Shown: positions 51,656 through 60,886, counted from the stretch's first letter. The stretch is 64,000 nucleotides of DNA from an uncultured Lachnospiraceae bacterium (GCA_905199445.1 CAJKGK010000001.1:62001-126000); one strand, 5' to 3'. Numbers and translations are program-made. Notes: generated by a model not told the origin, from the letters alone.

Positions 51656-51684
51656 AGTTTATCATACTTGTATGGTAATGGCAA
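51656..51684 (-). promoter_or_regulatory. Promoter of the lacI-kinase-regulator unit with internal palindrome
   Basis: TTGCCA (51679-51684), 17-base spacer, TAAACT (51656-51661). The spacer holds CATAC-TT-GTATG (51663-51674), a LacI-type operator dyad, suggesting autoregulation. Confidence 0.55.
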
Positions 51685-51698
51685 AATAAATCTTAAAT

Positions 51699-53324
51699 TT
51701 AGCAGGCCTCCACTAAAAGCAGCCAGTCTTTGCCATCCGGGCGGGCAGGGGCATCCCAGCTGCCGTTTTCAGGTATCAATGAATCACAGGCCATCTTATA
51801 CGATCCGGTTCTCGGATCAAACCACCGTGCCTTATACGTAGCCGGGTTCATATGTTCAATCCTGCATCCGCCTCTTGTATGCGCATTATAATAAATAATA
51901 TAGCGCTTCTTATCCGTGCTTACCGTTGCCAGTGGATCAAACATGGTGGGATAATTGCTGGCATCCGCAGAAATTCCAAAAGGAGAGATTGAAGCAACCG
52001 CAACAGGCTGCATGGACTCAAAATGATTATCTTCATAAAACTGACGCATATACCCCATCTGAACGGCTCCGATTCCGTCAACCGCCTGATACCATGGAAT
52101 CCCAAAACGATTAAAAACATTCAATGGTTCCGCCTGTTTGGGCACTTCCCACACATTATCCCATATGCCCTGTGCACCGTAGGTATAGCCACAGGCACCG
52201 CACTGTATGGCCGTATAGGCTACCCTGCGCACCATATCCGCTGTACACAGCCGCGTTCCGTTTTCTTCCAGAGTGGAACAAAATTCATAAAGACTTTCCC
52301 CTTCAATATACGGCTTGTCCGGATGTTCCCTGCGGTAATTGTAAAAGTCCAGGGCACTGATGGGAAAATCACCGTGACCCGCCTGATTTAACGTAAAATC
52401 ATACCAGTCTTCATCATAATAATAATCTGAAAACGGACGATGATTATCATAATGAGCGGTCTGAAGGGTATGATAACTGTCATTTTGAGAAATATATAAG
52501 GCCACCTCACGCCAGTCATGAATCAGCCGGGAACGCATAGGATCCGGCGCATATCCGGCCACCTCTCCCGCCAGTGTCCACACAATGGGAAGAGCTCCGT
52601 AGCGGGCCATCATATATCTTGCCATATTTTTCCACAAATCAATATGATCAATCACAGACATAAACCAGGCAAAGCCCAGGGCATTGACAAGTCCCAGATC
52701 GGCAAGATAGTACATTCGCCGATCCAGTTCATTTTGGTAAAACGCCACATTTGGCAGTATTCCCAGTTTTCCCTTCACCCAGTACTTACATTCCTGATTT
52801 CCCCAGTTGGGATCACTGCGCAGGTTGGTCTGATAAACCGTAAACCCCTGCGCCACACGGCGGTCCGCCATCCCCTTAAACATACTGTCCATCTCCGGAT
52901 GATTGGATTCATCCCAACGCTCGCCGTATGCAAAGGCCCAGTGAGTATCTCCCAGCCAGAAAAACGGTGTCTGATCCTGATAAGTCAAAAAGCGCCCTGA
53001 CGCATCCACACGCAGAAAACCGTGTTTATAAATAGGCAGCGCGCCGGTATACGGTTCAACAAAGACTTCCCCGGTCTCTTTATTAATTCCGGTTTCTTCC
53101 GGTGCAGTTACATTCCAACGCCACACCCCCTCAGCCGTAGGCGCAAAGGCAAATTTATACATATGTCCCCCATCCCAATAAGCTTCTCTTACAATACACT
53201 GTCCGTCTGGCCCGGTAAATGCAGCCTTAATGCTAACATCCAAAAATGGATTTTCATAATCACAGCCGATTTCATAAGTAATGATGACCTGACGCCACGT
53301 CTGTGTATGCATTGTCTGTTTCAT
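51699..53324 (-). CDS. Apiosidase-like glycoside hydrolase (DUF5060-DUF4038, GH140 type)
   Basis: 541 residues, no signal peptide. The N-terminal ~80 residues form a DUF5060-like beta domain (WDGGHMYKFAFAPTAEGVWRW). The TIM barrel of the DUF4038 (apiosidase-like) kind starts at FLTYQDQTPFFWLGDTHWAF and includes GMADRRVAQGFTVYQTN, FAWFMSVIDH, WTLAGEVAGY (a likely acid/base Glu) and PYIEGESLYEF (a likely nucleophile Glu). GH140 members remove apiose from rhamnogalacturonan II; the present enzyme may act on apiose or a related sugar, so the substrate is tentative. AGGAGG precedes the ATG. Confidence 0.85.
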   Translation of the reverse strand: MKQTMHTQTWRQVIITYEIGCDYENPFLDVSIKAAFTGPDGQCIVREAYWDGGHMYKFAFAPTAEGVWRWNVTAPEETGINKETGEVFVEPYTGALPIYKHGFLRVDASGRFLTYQDQTPFFWLGDTHWAFAYGERWDESNHPEMDSMFKGMADRRVAQGFTVYQTNLRSDPNWGNQECKYWVKGKLGILPNVAFYQNELDRRMYYLADLGLVNALGFAWFMSVIDHIDLWKNMARYMMARYGALPIVWTLAGEVAGYAPDPMRSRLIHDWREVALYISQNDSYHTLQTAHYDNHRPFSDYYYDEDWYDFTLNQAGHGDFPISALDFYNYRREHPDKPYIEGESLYEFCSTLEENGTRLCTADMVRRVAYTAIQCGACGYTYGAQGIWDNVWEVPKQAEPLNVFNRFGIPWYQAVDGIGAVQMGYMRQFYEDNHFESMQPVAVASISPFGISADASNYPTMFDPLATVSTDKKRYIIYYNAHTRGGCRIEHMNPATYKARWFDPRTGSYKMACDSLIPENGSWDAPARPDGKDWLLLVEAC

Positions 53325-53373
53325 GAAAAAACCTCCTCCTGACAGGGTCTTTTAACCCTAACCTTATATCTGA

Positions 53374-53403
53374 AGTATATCAAATATTAGGTTTAAATGT
53401 CAA
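53374..53403 (-). promoter_or_regulatory. Promoter of the apiosidase-like gene
   Basis: TTGACA (53398-53403), 18-base spacer, TATACT (53374-53379). The spacer carries the motif TTAGGTTTAA (53387-53396, plus strand reading); TTAACCCTAA (53352-53361) lies just downstream of the start site. Confidence 0.8.
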
Positions 53404-53432
53404 TATTTTTAGTTTATTTTAAGTTATTTATA

Positions 53433-53461
53433 TTGACGTTAGGCTAATAAAAATGTATACT
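53433..53461 (+). promoter_or_regulatory. Promoter of the alpha/beta hydrolase gene
   Basis: TTGACG (53433-53438), 17-base spacer, TATACT (53456-53461). The spacer starts with TTAGGCTAAT (53439-53448), the same motif as in the opposite promoter. Confidence 0.8.
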
Positions 53462-53532
53462 ATCATTGAAATGATCCATTCACAGTAACTGTAAATTTTC
53501 AATTATATATCATTTAATCAGGGGGTATTACA

Positions 53533-54999
53533 ATGATTACACAATTAAAACTTATTCCGGTTGTCAACGGAGAACATCCTTTTGCCGCTGCCGCCGAAAA
53601 ATGCGGGTTTACTTCCATTGGATATGTGGAGGATGAATATTTCATGACCGGAACCGCCAATATATACGGCGAAAACCCAGATCAGACACCTTTCATTCAA
53701 ATACCTGATGCACCTTACACGACACGGCTTTTAGTCCGCCGTCCCAAAGACCCTGCCCATTTCAGCGGAAATATTGTGATCGAAATTCTCAATGCCACAG
53801 CAATGATCGATATTGACCGCATGTGGGTGAATTCATGGAAATTCTTTACCCGCAACGGAGATATTTATATCGGCATTACAAGTAAAGGTCAGGTGGTGGA
53901 TGCTCTTAAAAAATTTAATCCGGACAGATATGCACCGATCAACTGGAGCAACCCGGATCCTGACCGGATACCGCCTAAAGAGGTCAAAAATGTGCCGATG
54001 ATGTTTATGGAACAATACGAAAGCGGTCTTTTCTGGGATATGCTCATCGATCTCGCCCGGCTGCTTCGCCGGGATGATTCCCAAAACCCGCTTTCCTTTT
54101 ACTCAAAAGCCCATCTGTTCCTCACCGGCTGGTCCCAGTCCGGCGGTTATATTGCACGGATTCTCCATTCCTTTGCCTATTTGCCGGAAATCGAAAAGGA
54201 CGGCCCCCTATTTGACGGATATCTTCTGGCCGGCTGCGGCGCCTCTGATGCCCCGATGAACGCTTACAGTTCCGCCTTCCGTTTCGGTCAAAGCGGCATT
54301 CCTATGGGCAGTATTCTGGGCGGAAAGGAACCGGTCATTGCCATTAACACAGAAAGCGAAAACAAATATGCCTACTGGTACGGTGATTTCGATGAACCGG
54401 ATTTTAAGTTCCGTACATGGCAAATACCGGCCTCCAGTCACGATACAGCCTATAACCTTCTCGAATATTATGAAGGCTATCAAAGAGAAGATTTAAATCG
54501 AATCGGCATTGGCAACGTATGGGAAGGCTGTATGGGAGAACCGATGGATTGCCCGTACGAACCGATTTTTAATGCAGCCTTTTACCACCTTTATAACTGG
54601 GCCATTCATGGTATTCCTGCCCCCCACGCCCCCAAAATCCAGACCTGCATAACCTATCAAAGCAGTTTGGTTGGAGGCTTTTTCGGAAATCGTGTAAAAA
54701 ATCTTACCGACGCCTTCGGGAATGCTATAGGCGGCATCCGCCATCCGGCCGTAGACTGTCCGACCGGTACCTACACCAGTTACAGTCAGACTGCCAGCGG
54801 CGGCATTCAGGAAATGTTTGGTCATGTGATGCCTTTTGACAGCAGTAAGCTTAAAGCCATCTATGGCGATCTGGAAAACTATGAAAAACAGGCCGCCCAG
54901 AGTGCAGACCGGGACGTCGCTGGCGGCTTTATCCTCAAAGAAGACCGGGACGAACTAATTCGCCGCGTTGTGGAAACAGCCAAAAGGCGGGGGCTGTAA
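53533..54999 (+). CDS. Large alpha/beta-hydrolase domain protein (PF20091-like)
   Basis: 488 residues, no signal peptide. The nucleophile elbow is GWSQSGGYIARIL, around residue 200; the family-type opening has YTTRLLVRRPKDPAHFSGNIVIEILNA (block FSGNIVIEILNAT), and a C-terminal HPAVDCPTGTYT and FGHVMPF may give the catalytic His region. This matches a large bacterial esterase-like family with no characterised substrate that I recall. Placed with an apiosidase-like and a rhamnosidase gene, it could remove ester groups from plant glycan side chains (inference). GGGGGT precedes the ATG. Confidence 0.82.
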   Translation: MITQLKLIPVVNGEHPFAAAAEKCGFTSIGYVEDEYFMTGTANIYGENPDQTPFIQIPDAPYTTRLLVRRPKDPAHFSGNIVIEILNATAMIDIDRMWVNSWKFFTRNGDIYIGITSKGQVVDALKKFNPDRYAPINWSNPDPDRIPPKEVKNVPMMFMEQYESGLFWDMLIDLARLLRRDDSQNPLSFYSKAHLFLTGWSQSGGYIARILHSFAYLPEIEKDGPLFDGYLLAGCGASDAPMNAYSSAFRFGQSGIPMGSILGGKEPVIAINTESENKYAYWYGDFDEPDFKFRTWQIPASSHDTAYNLLEYYEGYQREDLNRIGIGNVWEGCMGEPMDCPYEPIFNAAFYHLYNWAIHGIPAPHAPKIQTCITYQSSLVGGFFGNRVKNLTDAFGNAIGGIRHPAVDCPTGTYTSYSQTASGGIQEMFGHVMPFDSSKLKAIYGDLENYEKQAAQSADRDVAGGFILKEDRDELIRRVVETAKRRGL

Positions 55000-55026
55000 C
55001 ATCAAAGCAGACAACAGATCATAAAA

Positions 55027-55087
55027 AGAACGCCCTCCTAAGTCACAAGCCTTTATCATTTGGCTTGTCTGCTTAGAAGGGCGTTCT
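55027..55087. terminator. Bidirectional terminator ahead of the FtsK/WXD operon
   Basis: AGAACGCCCT and its complement (55027-55036, 55078-55087) with further inner pairing (CTAAG/CTTAG, AAGCC/GGCTT). A-rich on the left, CTTTTTT on the right: ends both the hydrolase gene and the minus-strand FtsK-type operon. Confidence 0.85.
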
Positions 55088-55104
55088 TCACTTTTTTGTA
55101 CTTC

Positions 55105-58100
55105 CTATTCTAAACCACTTAAATATGCCTTTAATGCATCAACATCCGGTGATGTATATGGCTTAATTCTCAGTTTTTCCCGCACACCATCTGTAAAATA
55201 TACAGTGTTGTCTCTTAACCCTGAAATGGAAGGTTCGTCAAGCAAAAATTGTGCATCCCCCTGAGAAAGGGAGAAGACGATCCGTTCCGGGAAGTTTTTG
55301 ATCACATTATTTCCATAGGAACACATGGAGTCTTTGACCGTCTGATATTCCAGAGCAGACACAACAAAGCAAATGCCATACATGGATCCACTTTCCATCA
55401 GTTTAATCAGCTTATCCCCCACGGGCATGGTATCTTTATGCGTTTTCGGGCCAGAAAGAATATGATCAAAGTTAAACGCAGCCATAGGGTCAGAAAAATC
55501 CCCGTTTTCCTGTTCCGGCTCATCATCCAGATAATCGCTGCGCTCCACCGGATCACCATTAAACATCATTTCCACAATATCCAAAAACTGAAGGTTTTTG
55601 AAAATCACAAAAATCTGCTCTTTTTTATTCTTTTTCTTTCTAAGTTGGAACTCATCATACACATCATCGATCATGCGGATGATACTTCCCCGATCTTCTG
55701 CCAGCGTCAATCGTCCGCTCCAGTCTGACAGAAGATGATAAAACGGTCTTGAGGTTTCGTCATCAACCATTAGATCGCCATCGGCACAGTATACCAAAGC
55801 ATTACGGTTTAAAAGCGCACTGATCATATAATTATCAATGATCCGGCCTGCCATCTTCACATCAGTGCCGCATACAAGTAAGTTATGCTTCCGCTTTTTA
55901 TCAATAACGATTTTATAAGGCGGTGCAACCTTAATCGGTACACCCAGATGAATACATGCCGGGAATTCATCGGTCATTCCAATCCCCTGTACACGGAAAT
56001 AATCCAGCAATTTTTCGGTTCGTTTACCTTCAAAAACCTGAAGTCGGGCCGGATAGTCTTTAAACTGATCACTGATCATCTTGAGATATTCATGCTGCGT
56101 CTCATCATCTAAATATGCGACTCTGAATCCCATCGCAGGCTTTTCCGTATAATCCGGATTCATCACCGCGGTTCCCACAGGTCCCTTCATCATTGTCTGA
56201 ATCTTTCCGCAGTCTTCATTTCCAAACAAATACCGGATATCTGATTCCCCACATTTTAAGCCTACACGAATAAGCATCTGCTCCGCAATGCCGGAAATCA
56301 AAGTCATATTGGATATACTTCTCATGGACTGGGTAGCCATCAGCAGATGAATTCCAAAAGCACGGCCTTCCGTCACAATACGCTTAGCCAGCTCGGAACA
56401 ATGCTCCGCAACCTTTCTGTTGGCAGCATCATTAAACAGAACCTGGAATTCATCAATAATAACCAGGATTCTAGGCATAGGCTTGCCGGTTACACTTACG
56501 TAATCTTTAACGGCCGTTACCCCGCCGCCTTCTTCTTTAAACAATTCCGCTCTGTGTTCCATTTCCTGAACAAGACTTTCCAGAATACTTTCACCAAATT
56601 CCTGCATGGCATCCAGAGCCAGCAGACGGATATGGGGAAGTTTTTCAGACTCATAAATTTTAAATTCTGTTCCGCTTTTAAAATCCATAAGATAAAGCTG
56701 AAGCTGATCCGGGCTGTAATTAAGCATACTGCTCATGATCACTGTATGTAACAGCGTGGATTTACCGGAACCGGTAGCACCCGCAATCAGACCATGATGA
56801 GAAGACCCTTCCCCCATCACCATGTTTACAGCCGCATCCCGGTCGCCGATACCTACCGGAATGGAAAGCTTGCCAAAGGACTGCGCCTTAAACAGTTCTT
56901 TTGGAAGAATATCTGAAAATGAAATGCCCTGACGTTTGATTTTGCCTAACTTTTTCACATATGCTGACATAAACTGTTCCATTTCCAGGTCAGATGGAAG
57001 CCCTGTAATACTTACCGGGTAATCATACGGCATTAAACAATACCGGCCATTTTTATATGCGATTTGTTCACAGCCTTTTTTAATTTCTGAAAGATGCTGT
57101 TCTGTATGATCATAGATCGAATAAGAAATTTCCGGGTTATGGCAAATCAGCACATAAACGCCGCACCGTTTTCCGTTCTGTACGATATTTTGCAAAAGTT
57201 CCAGATTCCTTTTATCCATACCACTTGGAAAATCATATAAAACCAAAAGTGTGGCTGCTTCACTGCGATTTGGCGTATTTTTATTATATTCCCAGAAATC
57301 CCCATACCGGTTTCCCAGCTTATCCTGAATAAATTCATCGATCTGCTGGTTCAGTTTTTTCAGCCGCTCATACATATCTTCCTGGGCCGTATATATTTTT
57401 TCGTCAAACGCATCCGGACAGCGCTTTTTAAAATCCAGAAATGGTATAATGCTGTTTCCCCGCTGCCTGCCGTCAAAAACACAAATATTCACCTTGCCCA
57501 CAGGCAGTGATGATAAAAATGTCCATATCACATGATGCGTAAAATCCAGGATTTCCCGGCTGTATTCAGAGGGACATTCCAGGAAAAAATCAAGCCCCTG
57601 TCTAAGATCCATCATCATGGGAAGCTGTATCTGCCAAAGGCCGTTCTGCTGACTGGGCTCTGTGCCAAAAAATTCCAGCATCTGATGATAAGCGCTGCTT
57701 GAGGAAAATAGTGAAGCCGGATAATCAACCATGCCAATGGCCACTTCCTGAGGAAAAGCATTGCCTGCGCCTAAAGCCTGAGTTTTTTGACTCCACATAT
57801 GTTTCAACTGATAAAGCTGGGCCACTGCAGCATCGACCTCAGCGGCCTGTTTTGAAAAAATAATTTTATACAGCAATGGGGAAAATACGCCCCCCTGATC
57901 TGACGAATCTTGTGAATATAAACTATATTTTTCTAGAAAATGCTTTGCTTTTTCATCGTCCATACTGCAATGAAGATCATACCAACAGCCGTCCATCAAA
58001 AACTCCGATGACCGCTGGATAATTATTTTTGACAAACGCCAGATTTCATCCATATCTTTTCCCGACATTGTCTGATTGTTTTCCTGTGGATTTTCTCCTA

Positions 58101-59502
58101 AAGTCATGCACATGCGGACGCCGCATTTTGCCCCGTTTTTCATTATATTGAGCACATCAGCCATGACATCCCCAACCATCGCTGCAGAAAAATCAAATAA
58201 TAACAAAAGTTCTGTTTGAACCTTATAATCTAAGTGATCGCTGGCATAATCATAAATTGTATGGTAGCTTCCGCCCAGCTTTTCCTGAGTCATCCGGGTC
58301 ACCCGATCACTGATTTCTCTGATTTTTTCCCGTATTTCTCCCCCTTCGGTATAGATTTTATTACCAAACAGTTGAGGGACCTGTTGTCTCAGACTATAAA
58401 ATCCAGAAATACTTCCGCCTTTTCTTACGGGGTCAACCACTGTATAAACCAGCTGCCCTACAGGTACTGATGAAAGCATACTCAACATCAAACGATTCAC
58501 AAAACGCCGTGGGATATCCGGATTTGTACCATCCCCTTGAATCAGCCATGAAGATGTGCCATACTGGCTCATGCCGCAAGGCAAAAACAGCAGATTGCCG
58601 TCCGTAACCAGATCTTTAAACTTGTTTTTAATCAAATGTTTGATATCCGCATTATTGATCCAATTTAAATCATAAGCGACATAGCCTTGATTGAACAAAC
58701 CGTTCACACATTGGGATGTCTGATTCAGCTTATATTCTTCCTTAAAAAAGTCAAACAGCTGATTTTCCATTAAAAATATCAGGTCATCACTAAAAAGCTG
58801 ATCCAAATCCTTAGCCATTTTTCTATTCGTATTATTTTGCCTCTCAGAAGCTTCCATATACCCCTGTGAAATCTGGTCGCTCAGCTGTTTTTTTATTTTT
58901 TTGTTTTTAGCTTCAATGGCCGACTGATACTGTTTTATGCTGTTTGTAAGAATTTGATTTCTTTCCTTTCTTAAGGTCTCATTAAAAAAGCGGAGCGTTT
59001 CTCTAAGATCAATCAGCTGGTTTGTATCACCTACATTTCCGGCACTAAACAAACCGGATAAACCACCTTTCGGTTGATAGGCCTCCCCGTATGAGGAAAA
59101 ATATCGTATACTGCAAAACTGCGCTTTAAGCTTATCTAAAGCCCGGGAACAGTCATCCACTGTTTTCAGCTCAAAAAATTCTGGCTGAATCTGACGGGGC
59201 GCTCTCCCTGTTTTGACCATATACGCAACTTTGTCTGTAAGCTTTCTTCTATAAAATACAGAGGCCAGCTCCCGATCTATGGAATTAGCTTCTTTATATA
59301 TAGACTCCAGCCTTTGTGTCATTTTTTCAGCAATTTCTGATGGATTGATCTCCGAATTCTGAGCAGAGAATTTACGCTGGGCATCCTGCTCAATACGTCT
59401 CCTGCGCTGTTCATTTTGTTCCATCAATGCTACCGCATTATGAAGAATCGTATCTAAATTCTTAACCAACTCCGGTACATTTTCCCAATTAAATACTGCC
59501 AT
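55105..59502 (-). CDS. FtsK/SpoIIIE-type multi-module ATPase (EssC-like, no membrane helices)
   Basis: About 1465 residues. An N-terminal helical/coiled part (1-300, rich in Arg/Glu/Gln) is followed by four P-loop-like modules. Modules 1 (about 300-470) and 2 (620-790) are a duplicated pair sharing LSSxPVG, VxD, RxGxSI, KIYT, KLGxxY and an LLLxxDFxxxM strand, without Walker A. Module 3 (880-1130) is the full FtsK/SpoIIIE domain: Walker A GATGSGKST (about 908-916), then YLMDFKSGTEF, Walker B ILVIIDEF and LMATQSM. Module 4 (1185-1440) is degenerate (LLVCGTD). No FHA domain or membrane helix is seen, unlike EssC. ATG 59502 is used since AAGGAAGG ends 7 bases before it. Last gene of the operon. 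Confidence 0.85.
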   Translation of the reverse strand: MAVFNWENVPELVKNLDTILHNAVALMEQNEQRRRRIEQDAQRKFSAQNSEINPSEIAEKMTQRLESIYKEANSIDRELASVFYRRKLTDKVAYMVKTGRAPRQIQPEFFELKTVDDCSRALDKLKAQFCSIRYFSSYGEAYQPKGGLSGLFSAGNVGDTNQLIDLRETLRFFNETLRKERNQILTNSIKQYQSAIEAKNKKIKKQLSDQISQGYMEASERQNNTNRKMAKDLDQLFSDDLIFLMENQLFDFFKEEYKLNQTSQCVNGLFNQGYVAYDLNWINNADIKHLIKNKFKDLVTDGNLLFLPCGMSQYGTSSWLIQGDGTNPDIPRRFVNRLMLSMLSSVPVGQLVYTVVDPVRKGGSISGFYSLRQQVPQLFGNKIYTEGGEIREKIREISDRVTRMTQEKLGGSYHTIYDYASDHLDYKVQTELLLLFDFSAAMVGDVMADVLNIMKNGAKCGVRMCMTLGENPQENNQTMSGKDMDEIWRLSKIIIQRSSEFLMDGCWYDLHCSMDDEKAKHFLEKYSLYSQDSSDQGGVFSPLLYKIIFSKQAAEVDAAVAQLYQLKHMWSQKTQALGAGNAFPQEVAIGMVDYPASLFSSSSAYHQMLEFFGTEPSQQNGLWQIQLPMMMDLRQGLDFFLECPSEYSREILDFTHHVIWTFLSSLPVGKVNICVFDGRQRGNSIIPFLDFKKRCPDAFDEKIYTAQEDMYERLKKLNQQIDEFIQDKLGNRYGDFWEYNKNTPNRSEAATLLVLYDFPSGMDKRNLELLQNIVQNGKRCGVYVLICHNPEISYSIYDHTEQHLSEIKKGCEQIAYKNGRYCLMPYDYPVSITGLPSDLEMEQFMSAYVKKLGKIKRQGISFSDILPKELFKAQSFGKLSIPVGIGDRDAAVNMVMGEGSSHHGLIAGATGSGKSTLLHTVIMSSMLNYSPDQLQLYLMDFKSGTEFKIYESEKLPHIRLLALDAMQEFGESILESLVQEMEHRAELFKEEGGGVTAVKDYVSVTGKPMPRILVIIDEFQVLFNDAANRKVAEHCSELAKRIVTEGRAFGIHLLMATQSMRSISNMTLISGIAEQMLIRVGLKCGESDIRYLFGNEDCGKIQTMMKGPVGTAVMNPDYTEKPAMGFRVAYLDDETQHEYLKMISDQFKDYPARLQVFEGKRTEKLLDYFRVQGIGMTDEFPACIHLGVPIKVAPPYKIVIDKKRKHNLLVCGTDVKMAGRIIDNYMISALLNRNALVYCADGDLMVDDETSRPFYHLLSDWSGRLTLAEDRGSIIRMIDDVYDEFQLRKKKNKKEQIFVIFKNLQFLDIVEMMFNGDPVERSDYLDDEPEQENGDFSDPMAAFNFDHILSGPKTHKDTMPVGDKLIKLMESGSMYGICFVVSALEYQTVKDSMCSYGNNVIKNFPERIVFSLSQGDAQFLLDEPSISGLRDNTVYFTDGVREKLRIKPYTSPDVDALKAYLSGLE

Positions 59503-59515
59503 AATCATGCCTTCC

Positions 59516-59785
59516 TTAAAATCTTATACTTCCGTACTCATCTAACGCCTGAGCCAGTCTTTCCAGCTTTGGCGCAGCTGTGCGAAGGGCCGCCGTCGGC
59601 TGAGCAGTCAGCTGGGCAATCCGACGCATAAGCATCATAAACTGCTGGGACTGCTCGTCATCCCATTCCGGGGATTTTTTCAGGACAGACTGAATACCGC
59701 TGCTGATCCATTCCAGATCGCTGGCGGTTTTTAACAGATCCTGTTCCATTTCACGTATAACTTCCGGTGAAGCCTTTACTGACAT
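59516..59785 (-). CDS. Small helical WXG-like protein, 89 aa (W-D-D)
   Basis: Two predicted helices around a turn at PEWDDEQSQQF (Trp 41). Thirty-three residues after the Trp comes LERL and the chain ends near EYGSIRF. The size and helix-turn-helix layout match WXG100 proteins, but the turn reads W-D-D where WXG100 have W-x-G. Clearly related in layout to the 93- and 72-residue proteins of the same operon. No signal peptide. AGGAGG before the ATG; 13 bases before the FtsK-type gene. Confidence 0.75.
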   Translation of the reverse strand: MSVKASPEVIREMEQDLLKTASDLEWISSGIQSVLKKSPEWDDEQSQQFMMLMRRIAQLTAQPTAALRTAAPKLERLAQALDEYGSIRF

Positions 59786-59795
59786 TTTCTTCCTC

Positions 59796-60077
59796 CTACA
59801 AACCTGTTGACTCGTATCTTCTGATAATCCTCAATAATTCTTCAAGTTTAAGCAAACAATCTTTAAGTTCTTTTTCCGGAACTTCCATAGCCTGACAGCA
59901 ATCCCCGACAATTCGTCCCAATTCCATATATTTTTGGTCCTGCCAGCCCCCCAAGCCTGCCATCTGATAACCATGGTTTAATTTTTTTATAGCCATTTCA
60001 AGTTCCTGAATCGAAGTCTGACAACATCTGATTCCACCTTCAACAGCTCCGCTTTCCACAGATACACTTTTTGCCAT
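59796..60077 (-). CDS. Small helical WXG-like protein, 93 aa (W-Q-D)
   Basis: The turn reads GGWQDQKYMEL (Trp 45), preceded by an amphipathic helix QTSIQELEMAIKKLNHGYQ and followed by a long helix with LEELLRIIRRY ending 44 residues after the Trp. It shares W-Q-D and the distal LEEL block with its two neighbours. Two adjacent Cys (ECC-type, IRCCQT and GDCCQA) occur in both helices. AGGAGG lies before the ATG. Function unknown; likely a partner or substrate of the ATPase. Confidence 0.75.
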   Translation of the reverse strand: MAKSVSVESGAVEGGIRCCQTSIQELEMAIKKLNHGYQMAGLGGWQDQKYMELGRIVGDCCQAMEVPEKELKDCLLKLEELLRIIRRYESTGL

Positions 60078-60094
60078 ATGAATCCTCCTGTCAT

Positions 60095-60853
60095 TTAAAT
60101 CGGTGTATTCAGATATTTCTCAATACTCTGAATACATTTCTGTACTGCACTGATATTTCTCTCTGCCACATGATTGGATGAATATTCCAATGCTTTGGCA
60201 GCACTGACATAGGCCTGCAGTTCCCTTTCCATATTCCAGTATGCCTGCTTTAATCTGTCTCTTTTACTTTCTCTGCACATTAACCGGCTGCGTTCCGAAT
60301 CCAGTTTTTCTCTGCAGGCCCGTTGTCTGTTGGACAGGTTCTGCCGCTGTGTATAAAGCATTTGCCGCCGGTTATTTTCTGCACTTTTCTGAGCAGTCAA
60401 TGCCTGGCACTCACTCTCCATCCGGCTGATCTGCATTTCCAGAGTTCTGATCTGGTCACTATACCGATTGACACTGGCCTGATCATTACTGGCCTGAGCC
60501 GATTGCATTCCGGATCGGGCAGAAGCCACATCCCCATTGAGATAGCCGATTTCTTTTCTTATTCCGTCAATTCTTCCCGTAAGGAAGTCAATCTTACTCA
60601 AACACTGCTGATACTCGTCCTCCACTCTGGAAAGCTCAGCCGTAATTGTCTCCAGTTGCCGAGAAAGTTCCCTTTCCATCATTAAGCTTTCATTCACAGC
60701 CGCCTCTGCCTGATTCACACTTTTCTGTCCCGAATAAAGGGTTTCATTAACTCTTTTCTCTATTCTGAACGCAATTCCTGAAATATCAGCGGAAAATCCA
60801 TTTAACGCTTTTTTTACATCCTGTAGCGCTTCTATTGATACTGAAGCCTGCAT
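60095..60853 (-). CDS. Coiled-coil protein, 252 aa
   Basis: Nearly all helical. The N-terminal 60 residues (VKKALNGFSADISGIAFRIEKRVNET) form an LXG- or WXG-like helical pair; residues 60-210 are a long coiled coil rich in Gln/Glu/Arg/Ser (QLETITAELSRVEDEYQQ, EMQISRMESECQAL, RQRACREKLDSERSRL); the end has AYWNMERELQAYVSAAKALEYSS. No signal peptide or membrane helix. I do not recognise a family. Sits between the 93- and 72-residue genes, GGAGG before the ATG, so it belongs to the same system and could be a scaffold or tether. Confidence 0.75.
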   Translation of the reverse strand: MQASVSIEALQDVKKALNGFSADISGIAFRIEKRVNETLYSGQKSVNQAEAAVNESLMMERELSRQLETITAELSRVEDEYQQCLSKIDFLTGRIDGIRKEIGYLNGDVASARSGMQSAQASNDQASVNRYSDQIRTLEMQISRMESECQALTAQKSAENNRRQMLYTQRQNLSNRQRACREKLDSERSRLMCRESKRDRLKQAYWNMERELQAYVSAAKALEYSSNHVAERNISAVQKCIQSIEKYLNTPI

Positions 60854-60886
60854 TATCTAACGCCTCCACTTACTTAAGATTTTCTC

